Assembly (NCBI GenBank): GCA_916610825.1
Contig: OU744450.1
Location: 15,567,767-15,631,766, forward strand
Length of the DNA: 64,000 nucleotides
Origin: Haliclystus octoradiatus
Lineage: Eukaryota; Cnidaria; Staurozoa; Stauromedusae; Haliclystidae
Direction: 5' to 3'
The notes under the pieces are model-generated. The model made no database searches. It worked only from the letters and a program-made list of their open reading frames with translations, and had not been told where the DNA came from. This document shows, piece after piece, positions 1 through 12,324 of the stretch (its first letter is position 1; every line of letters starts with the position of its first letter). A program made the translations under genes and the position numbers.

Positions 1-1
1 A

Positions 2-546
2 ATTGGTAGACATAATCGTCAACTGTTCTTTCCGATGTTAGATCCTGATTTAAAAGGGATTGAAGTGTAGACCTTGCAGAAGCTGTTTGCAAAAAATGAT
101 TGAGATCAACATGATTTGCTGTATTCCATGTAGGTCTGCGTGGCCTATTTATAGTTCTTGTTTTTTGTTGCAAATGCATGTTTTGTTTTACAGAAAATCT
201 TGTGGTAAGATGCAAAGCGCAGTGGTCTGAATAGATGAGAGCCGATCGATCTACCTCCAGCGCGACAAGAGGCTTGTTTTGCTGATCTAATAAATTTTGA
301 CTTGCAAGGACATAATCTAGAGTACTAGAACCGTTAACGCCAACATAAGTATAGTCGCTGATATTTTGGTCTTCTAATCTACCATTCAATATTCGTACAG
401 AATTATTTATGCAAAGATTTTGAAGTCTAGCCCCGTATGCATTTTCAACGCTATCTTTAATATTGCGTGTACTTTGTACAGTATCAAAATTATAATCCTC
501 AGGAAAATCAATGTATTTGTTATTATCGCCGCATAAAAATATACTA
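2..546 (-). mobile_element. Retroelement endonuclease fragment (exonuclease-endonuclease-phosphatase fold), 3' part outside window
   Basis: The reverse strand is open from about 546 to the window edge. It reads as the C-terminal half of an APE-type endonuclease: LCGDNN (the GDFN position), then ENAYGARLQNLCINN, ILNGR, a Ser-Thr-Leu-Asp-Tyr-Val motif and SDHCALHL. The Asp-Tyr-Val and Ser-Asp-His blocks are the usual C-terminal catalytic motifs of this fold. Such domains nick target DNA for non-LTR retrotransposons. A stop lies just upstream near 548, so the N-terminal half is missing or in another frame. The rest of the element would continue left of base 1. Family assignment is by motif only. 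Confidence 0.65.
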
Positions 547-677
547 TCTTAGACATGCCAAGAGTGACCACGTCCACTATAATAGATCTGACGGTACCAA
601 TAAATCTTATTTTCAGAGACCAGAAGGTCTGAGCATTCTATGTACTGATTGTATGTGTTTGTTCTGTGATCTTGTAG

Positions 678-3600
678 GAGCCATCCGAAAGAATTATTTC
701 CAACTGGAAAAAGTCCATTTCAAAGGCTGAAGCTCATTGGATTGGGAATGAACTTTATGATGAATCTGGTGAGCTTAAGTCAAGGCCATCGTTATGGTAC
801 TACCCTCCATCGACAATGCCACCAGGTCTATCTCCGCCATCGGTAAGTTAAACAGTGCTGAGCAATTATTTAACAGATTTATGGCTGTTTCTTTTACAAA
901 CTGAACATTGAATCCATATAAAATTTACGCAAATTTCAGATGGAACAATACTTTCTACATCGCCTTCTTGTGTGGATGCCAAGAAGGAGATGGAACATGG
1001 TGTTCATGTGCACCTGTGGAAAGCAATTCACTTCAAAGGGGACGTATCGGTCAATCCGAAAAGTTTTGGATATTGATAGTTACTATCACATGGTCACTGA
1101 GTATTATGGTAAGTTTACACAAATTATTGTATCTTGTATTATTGTATTGTATAGTATTGTAGGCTGGCTGGGCAAAGTCTTTTGATATATAGCATATAAC
1201 GTTTTTAATCCAATTCAGTGTCATTTTCCATTTTATTATGTAGAATGCAAACCATGCAAAATTACTCGCCTTGGCTGGAGCCAGGTGATGCTCGATCAGC
1301 TACCACTGGGCATCAGAGAGCAGTTCCCAGTTATTCTGACGCATAAAGCTGACTCATCACCATTTTGAGAAACAGAACTTTGGGGAATTCACCAACTGCC
1401 CTGGCTAATTCAATAGCGGAACAGCATCACCAGGCGTATCTCAAAAGGGTTTTCACATACTTAACAGATTGTGAAACGTTTAAAAATGGAATTGCTGGTG
1501 GTTTCATTCCCTGTGACTTTCCACAGCCACCTCCATATTTACCGACTCCAACATATCAATGGATTCTTCGGGTGTTAGCACTTGATGTTTTGCGACGTCT
1601 TCCTGAACTCAAAGCGCAAATCACAAGTGTTCATGGAAAAGTTTTAAAACTTGACTCAACAAAAAAGGTAAATAAAGCTTGACAAGACAGCATAAGGGTT
1701 GAAAATAAATCCATACAGATCCATTCTTAAAACCTAGGATTCTTATAAAGAAAGAATTCTTATCGAGAAGATTCAATGTTGGTTTCCATAGACATTTTGT
1801 TAATTTCACTGTTTGTATAACATGGGATATGATAGGCAAGGCAAAAATTAGGAAGAGTATAACTGCTTATATTGTGTTCCATTCTCCTCAGTCAGTGTGA
1901 AGTTTAATGATATGATATTTTGATATTTTTAGATTGTAGGAAAATTTGCAGGTGGTGTTGCTAGCACAGCTCAATGGTGTACAAATGTTGGTAATGAGTA
2001 TGGCCAAGTGCTGATGTCGGTAATGACAGTGACAGAGGGTAGGGGGCTGGAAAATATGGCACAAGGAATAGTTAACAGGTCAGACATTGATTGAATGCAT
2101 ATGGTATTTAAATATCATTTTCTAATGAAATGTTATAATATTTTTTAATATATCCTTGCAGGTATGCAAAAGCAAAGGTTGAGCCACCAGCAATGCTATA
2201 TGTTGATAGAGATTGCTGTGTACAAGGTGATGGCAAACCAAGCACACTAAAGCTCTTTGAGCCTTGGAATACCGTCATTTAACTGGACATATTCCATTTT
2301 ATGCAACGCTTCAGACATTGTTGTACTACCGAGAGGCACCCTTTGTTTGCAACGTTCATGGGAGGGCTCAGTGCAGCAATTTTTGAGTGGGATGAGAGTG
2401 ACCTTACTCTGCTAAGGAGGGCAATTTAAAAAAACCAGCTCATTAAAGAAGGATTTCAACCATCTTCAAAACAGGTTTGCAATTATATAATATAGTATTT
2501 CCAGTAGTTGCTGTTACACTATATTAATCTAATCAACTTTTATATTATGCTAATATTTTCAAGATTGATGAAAGAATAACAAAGAGTGAAATTGCCAATC
2601 ACTGTCGACGGGGAACTGTTGGAGCTAATCAAACGAAGAAGAATATTGGTAAATTATCGTACCATGTGTGCATGTACAGTAAAATCTGTCTAAAAAGGTC
2701 ACCCTATAGAGCTGCAGCTTGTCTATCAATACGAACACCAACCATGAAAAAAATTTCTGAAATTTCATCAAGTTTTAATGGCATTCTCAAGCCATTTTCA
2801 CATTTTAATATCGTAAATATGGATGTTTTCATGGTTTAAAAATTGTGGTTTTCACTTTTTTACATTTTCATAGTGTTTTCAAAACACTCTCAGGACATCT
2901 TCATGGTTTTGGTGTTGGTAGTGTATAATGGTTGTTTCATAATGCTAAAACTGTAACATTATTTCTATTGAATTTAACCTCCTCTATGTAGTGATCAATA
3001 TTCTCTAATCTTGTGACAGATTTTTCCTACATCTGCTTTATCATTAAAAATAATTATAATATCAAGATGCTAATTCAATAAATAAATGTTTTGCTGATTT
3101 TTAGAGGATCTATTCGAAGCTATGATGCCATTAACCGACCGCCTTGGGGTACCATTGCTAGATGCTGTCAATGTTCCAGCTGTTTGGGAGGAGCAAAAAA
3201 ACATCTGCATTGTATCCAAGATCCCTTATCCTTCCAATTGTATACAAAGACTGGCACCTTAAGAAAAGGAGAGATAGATCTTCCTGTATACAGATGTTCA
3301 CGTGGATCTAGTTCATTGGAATCATTCCACCTTCACCTAAACAGATTCATCCCCGGTATGTACATGCTCATTTTTATATTCAGTACTTCATAATTATCTT
3401 TGCGTTAAAGCTTCATGTTATTATTTGGTTTGATAATGTAGGAAATTCAGCCAATGCAAGCAACATGCAAATGTATCTTCTGGAAGGGTTGGTCAGGTGG
3501 AACGCTGACAGAGGTGCTGCGATGTACGACCCTGATCAATCCTTGTCCAAAAAACTGCCGTCCTATGACATAAAGTTAACAAATGCTGTTGACAGCTTGA

Positions 3601-6115
3601 GTATGAAATTGCTTGGTACAACAATCACAAATTGTACTCACAATAAGCATATTAATGAATACACAGGTAACATTGCAATTCAGCTGATTTCTGAAAGTTT
3701 AAGAACTAGGCAATGCAAATAATTCAGAAATCAATTTTTCAGGTGAGCTGATTGGGGTCGAGTATTTGTTTGGTCAAACTGGGAGTCCACTACAATGGCC
3801 AACTGTCAATGAACTGGAAGAGAAGGAAGATACTAGTGACAGTGAACAAAACGATGAAGGGTTTTCAGATGACGTTGATATAGATCTAACAATTACCCCG
3901 TTGGTAAGTTCTGCATGTAGGCACTGAAGAGATCTGTCTGGTAATTTCACCCTGATTCCTTGTAGCTTCTACTGAACCTGTTTTTGAATTATATTTTCAG
4001 TCATCTGATTTTGTCTTGCCGAGCACCTCTGTTTCTATTAGTCATCCCTACCAAAAGGAGCTTGTTTCTGAGGTGAGGATTTACAAAATGATGTGTATAT
4101 ATGATTCATGATTGCATATGCACAGTGCACACAGGTAATAAATGCTACTCTATTTATATGATTTTGCAGAATTCCAATGTTACTATTCCCTCGCCATCGC
4201 CTAACAGTTGCCCAATTGTTTCTGGTGTGAGGTTTAACAAAGTGCTCTGTTTATGTTCAGAAAATCTCAATGACTAATAAGTGTAACTGATAACTAATGA
4301 ATGCTACTTTTGGAATTTATTTGCAGAGTTCTGATGTTGCCTTACCGTCAGATGATAACTGGGATGATATTTTACAATCTCAATCAACAGAAGTATGCAA
4401 TATGAAATTTGTATAATAGTATTATTGGAAGTATTTGTTATACAGTGTGACAGTGTACACATTTTGATTGTCTCTCTATTTTTCAACTTGTAGCAGTCTG
4501 TTGATTCTCGCGGCGTTCCTGGTATTGACCGTGTAGAAGACTTGGTATCTTTCTTATTGTCATTGCCAAAGGGAAGAATCGCAATTAGTAATAAAAACAG
4601 GGAACAAATTTGTCGGCTGTATAATCTATTAAATGAGTATGATAAAAAGCGTACAAAATATGCCTTCAAAGCATCTGACAATATTTCATCAAAAACATTT
4701 AAAGTACGACAATTGTCAAGCTTGGTCCCAGGAGTTACAAGCACAGCCAGGTAGCTCAAAGGCTATGCACTTAATTTTCAATTATTGAACAAAGTTAAAA
4801 TATTCCCATACTTGACTCAGATTTGTTATTTGTTTCTCAGATTGTTTGTCAGTAGTGGTGTTGCAGCTCAGTTTCCTGACTGCAATCGAATTTGCGAGAT
4901 GCTATGTAAAAAACTTTGCATTAAATATTCAGCTGCAGAGAAACGTGAAGGTATGCTATTTGTGTGCCAGCTATTTTACTTTCTATATTATTGTTTAGCA
5001 AAGTCTTAACATCCTTTTCATCATTCATAGGTAAAACAATACAACGCTTCACTTTGATTTTGACACGATATATGGAAATAAGGATGGCGATCGAATCAAA
5101 CTATACAATAATGGAAGTCGCAGATCTTGTTCTCCCACCGTTGAGCGTGCAAACATTACGAGAATGGTAAGTAAAAACTTTTCTTTAAATGCAATAAATC
5201 ATGTATATAGCAGCCACACACATACAGCTATGAACTCTAGAGAATTGGTATAGAGAACTGTTATATATGCAGGAGGCCTTTATATGCGTACATTAAAACA
5301 ACATAGATGACCACTATATACAGATGGCTACTTTATAAAGGTGACTGCTATAACAGGTTTGGCTGAAGTAGTTTCTCTTAGTCAATAGTAGATTGATATG
5401 AATAGTAATTTCAGCTCCCTTAAAATATTGAGTATTTTTGTCTTCATCCTCATCAGACAGAATTTTACTTCCGAATTCGACCTCCATATTTAAAAATCTA
5501 TCTCCATATGACATTCAATGAACTGCAAATATGATTGTTGCAATTATACCTTTGCCGTCATCAGAGATGAATAATTAGACAGTAATTTGTGCTGTCAATG
5601 TTGTTGATAGTTTTATTCAAACTCTAATTTCAATTTGTTCTATTTAAAGGTATAACAAGCAGTTGAAAACACAAGAGATTCTAAGCTTAAAGCAAGGTGC
5701 ATCACTTCCTCGCCAGTATGGTGTTGCATCTACACCGTTAATAGCGTCGTTGTGTCTACCGACACCACTGCCAACAGTTCCGTGACCAACCAATCAACAT
5801 CAACTACAACTCCCAGAGAACACTTGTTCACAAGGAACAAATAGAACTAGGAGAGCAAATGACTCAAGACGAACTGTGGAAACCGCGTCTGGAGTAATAC
5901 CGACCGACACTCGGGCTCGTGCTACAATCTATCGCCACAAAAAAAAGAAGCAGGACAGAGTTCTAGATGCAAGTACAAGGAATATTGTTGTGGGGCATGT
6001 AATAAGCCAAAGACAAAAACAACCGGACATCTCTAAGTTCAGGGGAAATGGTATTGTCCAAGTACAATGGGTCATATCACTTATGAACAATGGAAGAGAT
6101 CTTTATCATTAAATC
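678..6115 (+). pseudogene. Decayed multi-exon gene, DUF6729-type protein with C-terminal zinc-ribbon-like remnant
   Basis: Sixteen exons with good splice sites can be read: 678-842, 940-1108, 1244-1667, 1933-2078, 2162-2474, 2564-2648, 3105-3355, 3442-3666, 3743-3903, 4001-4072, 4170-4226, 4327-4392, 4494-4750, 4841-4950, 5031-5166 and 5650-~5785 or later. Recognisable blocks include KVLDIDSYYHMVTEYY, RTLGNSPTALANSIAEQH, KVLKLDSTKK, MLYVDRDCC, LDIFHFMQRF, YRCSRGSSSLESFHLHLNRF and LIGVEYLFGQTG. From memory these match abundant fish and invertebrate proteins annotated DUF6729; their function is unknown to me. Damage: a frame change at about 1345-1370, in-frame stops at 2280-2282 and 2426-2428, a one-base loss in the A-run 3195-3201, and an early stop at 5783-5785. 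Beyond it, split over two frames, are Cys-x-x-Cys-type traces (5985-6105). Host gene relic or mobile-element gene cannot be decided here. Confidence 0.7.
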
Positions 6116-6149
6116 AAACATTATGAAAGTCATTTTTTATTATTACTAC

Positions 6150-6298
6150 AATCATTATATTTATACATTAATATTATTGTTATTATTATTATTAATATTA
6201 TTATTATTATTATTATTGTTATTGTTATTATTGTTATTGTTATTGTTATTATTATTATTGTTATTATTATTATTATTGTTATTATTATTGATATTGTA
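6150..6298. repeat. Imperfect (TTA/TTG)n microsatellite
   Basis: About 150 bp of TTA units interspersed with TTG, starting shortly after the end of the decayed gene. The poly-Leu and poly-Asn reading frames across it are repeat artefacts. Confidence 0.95.
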
Positions 6299-7383
6299 TC
6301 GGACATACATGTAAATTACCTGGAATTGAATTTTGCGTACTACTATTATTATCATTATTACTATTACACTAGTGTCAATGTTATTAATATTGATATATTA
6401 GTACAGTATATATAATTATTATACATTATATAAAGTATTAGATTTCTAATTTTCAAGTAAAGATCAGTAAAGATAGTGATAATAATAATAATTTGCTATT
6501 ATATATATATATATATATGATGCATTGCACAGTAAATAGTACTAATTGAAATAATATCACTGTTAACACAACTGAATTTTTGCGTTGTTACATTACTATT
6601 GTTTGTCATGGAATCAAATAGAATATTATGATTAAAAAAGGAAGAAAAAATGGCAACTGGGAAAGAGAACCAGAAGGGGGTCGAACCATGGTCTCTCTTT
6701 TTCTCCTCTTTCCTCTCTCTTCTCTTCCCCCCGGCAGGCGAGAACTTCATCCCCCTTTTTGCGCGGTAGATGGCTCGGGTGTCAACCACGTCTGCTGTAC
6801 ATAATCGGCTTAATATATTTTGATTGTTATGTGAACTGTTCATTCACAACACTTGTGTTTTTCCGCTGCTAGCGGTAGATAAATGGCAGGAAAGGCGGCA
6901 TATCACCAACCGGTTGTCTCATTCTGATACTCGAAAAGACAATAAAACCTCTACTTCAACTCTTCCGTAATCTTTCTGCGTCTTCCGTGTTCCGCGTTTA
7001 AGACCTGCCGAATCTTTCCAATCTGGAACATTGCGATTGGGACGAGCACAGCAACGGACACTGCGACCAGATTGGAAGAATGCTGTTTGCAGGTATTGGC
7101 CACACAATCACTTCTGCGGCTGGCATTTCGTAATTTTATCCATGGTTTACAAGAAAATGTCAACATTTCCATGACTATTTACATTTTATATCAAAACTTT
7201 TCTTAAATGTATAATACACCCACGCAAAATTGCACCAGAATTTGGCTATGCTGTCTGATAGCAAATAATCGTGCAGTTTATGAGGAAATTACTAAGACAG
7301 ACCATATAGCAAGATGAAAAGCTAGGCCTAATAATCTAATTAATAGCTCATGGTCAATTGGTCATGATTGAACATTTGATCAT
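6299..7383. other. Gene-free stretch
   Basis: AT-rich spacer with a (TA)n run at 6502-6519 and a pyrimidine-rich patch at 6695-6735. The 6890-7110 part is less AT-rich than its surroundings and is open on the reverse strand for 60-70 codons in two frames, but neither translation shows a recognisable motif. I see no gene. Confidence 0.5.
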
Positions 7384-8510
7384 GTCATAGGTGCAAATCT
7401 ACATTCTGTGTAGTAGTATAGTCCCATTGAAAATATCAAACAATCATACGGACACTTCTACCATCAGAGCGGTTCCATCGTGTCTGACTGACACATCGGA
7501 AGATATTTTCGAATAAGGCATCAACATCCACGCAAAGTTTGATCAATTATTATTTCTTACAAATAAAGAGTAGCAAAAACATTCCCACAAAGTAAAAATA
7601 TTCACAATAACTCAAAATATAAATAAACTACAGCAAGTTTAAGGTCCGTGTCTGACTGTCACGGACGCTCGCCATTTTGCCAATTGGAGATTAACATTTG
7701 TAGATTTCTGCGAGGTGTTGGCATAAAGAAGAATAAAATCACTCTCATAAAATATTATTCATTTTATTAAATACTTTCAAAATATATACAGCAATAAACA
7801 AATGTTTCTCGTGTCTGACTGACAAGATTTTGTGTCTGACTAACCTCTCCAAAGCAGTTTGTGTCTGACTGACATAACTTGACATAAAACACAAGTAATA
7901 CACTTTTATTAAAACTTTTATATATTCCTTCCAAATATATAATCATCAGGTAATGTAAATTGGTTGTTCTCTTTGTTCAAAATGTAGCACACATACAGAT
8001 AATATTTTAAACATCAAGGCCAAGTGAACTGCCATTTCCATGTTGCATGCGATAAAACAGTCAACACGCATGACTAAATATTGACGACAGCAACCTCAAA
8101 TTACCACGTGGTGTGAAGTGTCCAAAACAACGGTTAGGCGGTCACACGGCTTCTTTGACTATATGATCATTATGGCATTAGCTTTGAGATGCCGACTGTT
8201 GAGCTTAGGTCGAAACAGTCCGTATGAATATTTTCTGTCAGTCAGACACGCAGATTTAATGGATGACGTTGATGAAAAGAGCAATATTTCCCGCCAAATA
8301 TGCAAATGAGCTATTTACTACTTTGCATACGAAAGGATTTAGCGATCAAGTGTCACGGTGTGGAGTAAACAAAACATTTATGACTTTTTCGTGTCTGACT
8401 GACAGCGGCCCGAAGTGATGGAAACATTTATATAATTTCAAGGTAAAATACACTCATTATTCTTTATTTTTACTAGGCCTACTTAATAACACAGATTGAT
8501 TGATTAGATG

Positions 8511-8873
8511 AAGGGGTGATTAGATCAGTTGGCAGAGCAACCGAACTTCAGATCGTGTCATATCTGATCGACTGTGGTTCAAATCCCCCTGACGTCAACT
8601 CAGCCTTGACTTTATCTGTAACATCAAATGAGTACCATCTAAGGATGGCGGATGGAATGGTTCAGAAGGAATTGCATTGTGAGTAGCTGCGGCGCATCAT
8701 TGCGCATTGACAATCAAGGCCTATCTGCCATGAAATCTGTTGAAATTGATCTGCAGTGTCGCGGCTGAGATCTAAGGAGCGTTTAACATCATTGCTCTTA
8801 GCGAAAAGAGCCACTCCTCTAGAAATAGAGGAGTGGTACGGGTGCCTTCGGTAGGGCGACACCGTCCACATTT
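8511..8873 (+). mobile_element. tRNA-derived SINE, copy 1
   Basis: The head is tRNA-like: an A-box-like TTAGATCAGTTGGCAGAGC and a B-box-like GTGGTTCAAATCC, spaced as in a tRNA gene (internal RNA polymerase III promoter). A roughly 270-bp body follows, ending in GGTAGGGCGACACCGTCCAC. Copy 2 at 60879-61261 is alignable over the whole length. The element has no coding capacity and would depend on a LINE for movement. Confidence 0.85.
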
Positions 8874-9187
8874 TTTAATAATACAAAACAAGTGAATTCA
8901 TATTGATTGATGTAATTTTTGTTAGAAAATCATGAACAGAAAAACGCAAAAATTTCAAGTTTTAGTTTGTTGTTGTTTTCATAAATTCACGAGCGGCCAA
9001 CTCGACGCTCTCTCTAAAACATTAATTTTATCCACATAGACGTCTATAATCTCAATCGAACATATATATAATGATGGTAAAAGTATCTATTTAGAGAAAA
9101 CAATTGATTTTTGTCTGAATTCCTTGCTTTATTTTTGACGCTTGTAAAATTTTTGGATTCACTTCTGATGGAATCGCCCATCAGATA

Positions 9188-9415
9188 ATTATTGGAAATA
9201 GTCTAGAATTATTCACTAAGATATTCTGAACTAATTACAGTCGAAAAATATTTTAAAATGTGCACCGGAACTAGTTCCAGGCTCTTTTCATTTCTATCTG
9301 AGTTTACTTTTAACGGTAAGAGCCTAGAACTAGTACCGATGCACATTTTAAAATAATTTTCGACTCTAATTTGTTCAGAATATTAGGTTAAATAATTCTA
9401 GACTATTTCCAATAA
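9188..9415. repeat. Foldback (long imperfect hairpin), arms ~98 bp
   Basis: The arms 9188-9286 and 9318-9415 are near-perfect inverted copies around a 31-bp loop; both carry the block AAAATGTGCA(C/T)CGG(A/T)ACTAG on one strand or the other. It sits directly inside the right inverted repeat of the 7384-9505 element, so it may be part of that element or a separate MITE. Confidence 0.85.
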
Positions 9416-10123
9416 CTGTTTTCTGTCAAAGTGTCCCTATGATCGATTGATATTTTCAATGGGACTATACTACTACACAGATTGTAGATTTGCTGACATA
9501 GGCCTATTTACATTATTATCAGGCATATATTATTCAAAGTAGCTGTGTTTATCTCATAATAGAACGTTCAGTTACAATAACTCGAATAAAAGAGGACTTA
9601 CCTTTGGATGGATAGAGTGTATTATTCCTATCCAATAGCTTTTTTTAGATCTTGCTAGGATCTAATTCTAAAATTATCAGTGAGTTTCGATGAAGGCAGC
9701 TTGATGGCCTTTTGATGCAGTCTCAACTGATTTCGCGGTTCTAATTCCAATCTGAAAGACTGGGGAGATTTCAAGTGATTTATTAGGAGCCTACAATCAT
9801 CTTACTCGACATATTGATTCAAGATTCAGAATCACCCTTACCAGTAATGTGATTTAGAGACGGATAGGGTGACCTGAGTCGAGCAACTTCAGCTGGTTTC
9901 TGGTTTGGTTTCACTAGGTTTCACAAATTTCTTTGCTTCTGCAGAAGATTATTGTATTGGCATGTGAATAGAATAGTGTGTATTACCTAAATTTTCAAAG
10001 AAATAACGAATAAAACAAAGGGAATAATCACTAAAAACTTGAACTACAACCAACAAAAAAACCAACACTATCTTCAAAATGTTAGCAAAATGAAAACGAC
10101 AGCAAACGCGGGAGATTCGAAAG

Positions 10124-10133
10124 TGCGCATGCG
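10124..10133. promoter_or_regulatory. NRF1-like palindromic site
   Basis: TGCGCATGCG is a match to the NRF1 consensus, a common element of TATA-less animal promoters. The 10100-10135 patch has CpGs not seen around it. An ATG in good context (CACATGG) follows 22 bp later. It could mark the promoter of the unseen 5' end of the CLIP4-type gene or of another transcript; no direct evidence. Confidence 0.35.
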
Positions 10134-10155
10134 TTGACATTTGTTTGTAAATCAC

Positions 10156-10269
10156 ATGGATGAACAGATTTCTCCAATGGAGGAGCATGTGTTGCTTGTG
10201 ACGACGATGGTTGAAACGTTGAGGAATGTCAACGAGCTGATTACCAGCGACCTAGTTCCTCATCAATAA
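10156..10269 (+). CDS. Possible 37-residue reading frame downstream of NRF1-like site
   Basis: The frame starts MDEQISPMEEHVLLVTTMVE and stops at TAA 10267-10269. It is acidic and helix-like, without low-complexity composition, and its ATG has a good start context just downstream of an NRF1-like palindrome. No consensus splice donor lies inside it, so it does not look like the first coding exon of CLIP4. I do not recognise the product. It may be a small protein, a 5'-leader frame or chance. Confidence 0.22.
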   Translation: MDEQISPMEEHVLLVTTMVETLRNVNELITSDLVPHQ

Positions 10270-12324
10270 TAAGAACATTTATATGTTTTGAACAATGTGC
10301 CAATCAAACAAACAGCTGATTCGGACATAGACACGATTCTGCACAATGCCCGATGCGGTAAGACCGTAAGACTGTATAGATGTAGGCCTAATGTTGTATA
10401 CAGTGCACTCACATTTTCAATGTGTTTGTAACTGTTTGACCCTTTCTCTGTCTTGTAAAGGTTGAGACGCGGCGTAGTCTCATATGATACCACTCTGTTT
10501 CTCCAGTAGACTATAACCAGGCCGCAGTATAATGTAGGCTAACTTTTATATATATATATATTTTTGGGGTGGGGCAGTTTACCGGTATGTAGGCCTAAAC
10601 TAATTTTTGGCTTGGTTTGGGAAATTTTTTAGGGTGATAGGCCTAGACTAGCTGCCGCGCATGTAGCCTGCATGCAGCAGAGTCAGTGATATGATACATG
10701 GTATACAGGATAATACTTGTACGTGAAAGCATCAGATAAACATGAGCCAATCCCAATGTCAGGAGTATACATGAAATAATTTTACTGGCAACAGGATTAT
10801 CTATTTTCAATCATAAATATGTATTAAATAGTAGTTGTATATATGTAAAATACATCTGACAGAGAGAAAAGGAATGAATAATGGGTATCATATACTGTAA
10901 TGACAACGCCTCTATGAAGGTGAACAGTGACGTCTTGTGTAAAGAAAAATGGTGGGGGACGGCTTGTAACTCCTGTAGGGGCTGTAGGTATGGTTTGTTT
11001 TATAAAAATGACTTGGGGGCTATAAAAGCAAACCTGAAATGATTCAGGTGTGCTATTACACACCATCAGATGATAGCTGTCATGACAAGATGTCATATGA
11101 TAATCAGTTGTCATGGGAACACAAATTTATTCTTTTTTGCATCACGTTTCCAGAAGCAGTAATATAATTGTGTGGAAGGACCCTTACGGGTCCTTCGATA
11201 GGTCACTCTCATAATCCATAGTCCAGTTCCAAAGTATATCTCTCTATTCAACACAATTAAAAACTTTATTTGAAGAAAAACTTAGTCTGAATGATATAAT
11301 TTCTTCAATTAGATTTTGTGCTTGCATACAGAAAAATCAGTATAAGTTCATTATAAGAATGCCACACTGAAATATATGCCCACAAAGTTATGGCATTACC
11401 CGATGAGAAAGGGGGTTTAAAGATAAATGTGAAGTATTTAGTTAGAATAATTATTCACAGACTATGTTGACCTGATAGCTTGATTGAAGTGATGAGAATG
11501 TATTCATTGACGCAGAGCATACACTCTCTGGAATGCTAGCTGGTGATATCAGTGTTCCCTAACTTTATCAGCCCCACCACCCCATAGCATTGTGGTCATT
11601 TCCGGTAGACTTTAAGCAGGATTGTCAAGAATAAAATTAACGATGAATAACAAACGCTTGATCCCCAGAAAGTATTTTACAGTTAATAGTTGGTGTCAAA
11701 CATGCAGGCCAGTAGGCAAAAATTTCTAGTGAAAATCCCATCTCATAAGCGCCTTTGCAGTAGAAAATCACTATCGGCCTAACAAAAATAATTTCATACT
11801 TGGGTAGAAACAATCTCGGCCAACGGTGATTAAAAGCACTACCTCCTTGTGCATAAAATATTTAAACTCACCAAATTTAACAGAGCATAATGTGATGTTC
11901 CCAATTATGTTCAAGACAATAGAGAGTTTCAGATTCAAGTGACGACGACGATAAGCATCGCATGCTTTCCTATAAAACCGCTGTACGGTGCCCACACACC
12001 GTCATAAACTTTAATGTGCTTCAGATTTATATTGATACGACGACGATCGATAAACCACAACATCAGCTAGTGTGATCAAATTAATAACATCAAACATCAT
12101 GATATTTTTTCGATTATCATGCTATTGGAGAAATAATTATGTGCAAATTGAAATCAAAACAATTAAATTGAGTATACAGATAGTAATGGTATATTTCTTT
12201 ACAATTATGCAGTAATTAACCTGCTTTGATAATAAAACTATTGCATTATATATTATAATTTCTTAATAATACTGTCTGTTTATATATCATTATATTTCTA
12301 TATTTCTATATTTCTATATTCTGT

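Larger units (their letters stand above)
7384..9505. mobile_element. Putative non-autonomous DNA element with ~75-bp terminal inverted repeats and GTGTCTGACTGAC repeats
   Basis: The sequence at 7384-7463 returns as its reverse complement at 9428-9505, about 90% matched by eye, including the shared core GTAGTAGTATAGTCCCATTG. Inside the left half lie seven copies of GTGTCTGACTGAC or a one-to-two-base variant: 7480, 7648, 7811, 7832, 7861, 8237 (inverted) and 8391. Short repeated motifs near the ends of DNA transposons are commonly transposase-binding sites, so this role is inferred. No transposase reading frame is present. A SINE (8511-8873) and a foldback (9188-9415) lie within the borders. 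No clear target-site duplication was found, so the exact ends are uncertain. Confidence 0.55.
9506..12324. other. Gene-poor stretch
   Basis: Apart from a possible promoter and a 37-codon frame near 10.1-10.3 kb (listed separately), I recognise no coding sequence here. There is a short (TA)n run at 10545-10560 and a small perfect hairpin at 11175-11196 of no assigned meaning. The octamer TAGGCCTA occurs three times between 10383 and 10645. Confidence 0.5.

Noticed and set aside
6090..6355. Poly-Leu and poly-Asn frames on opposite strands
   Set aside because: Translations of the imperfect (TTA)n microsatellite.
11175..11196. GAAGGACCC/GGGTCCTTC hairpin as a terminator
   Set aside because: Rho-independent terminators do not apply in an animal nuclear genome and there is no adjacent gene.
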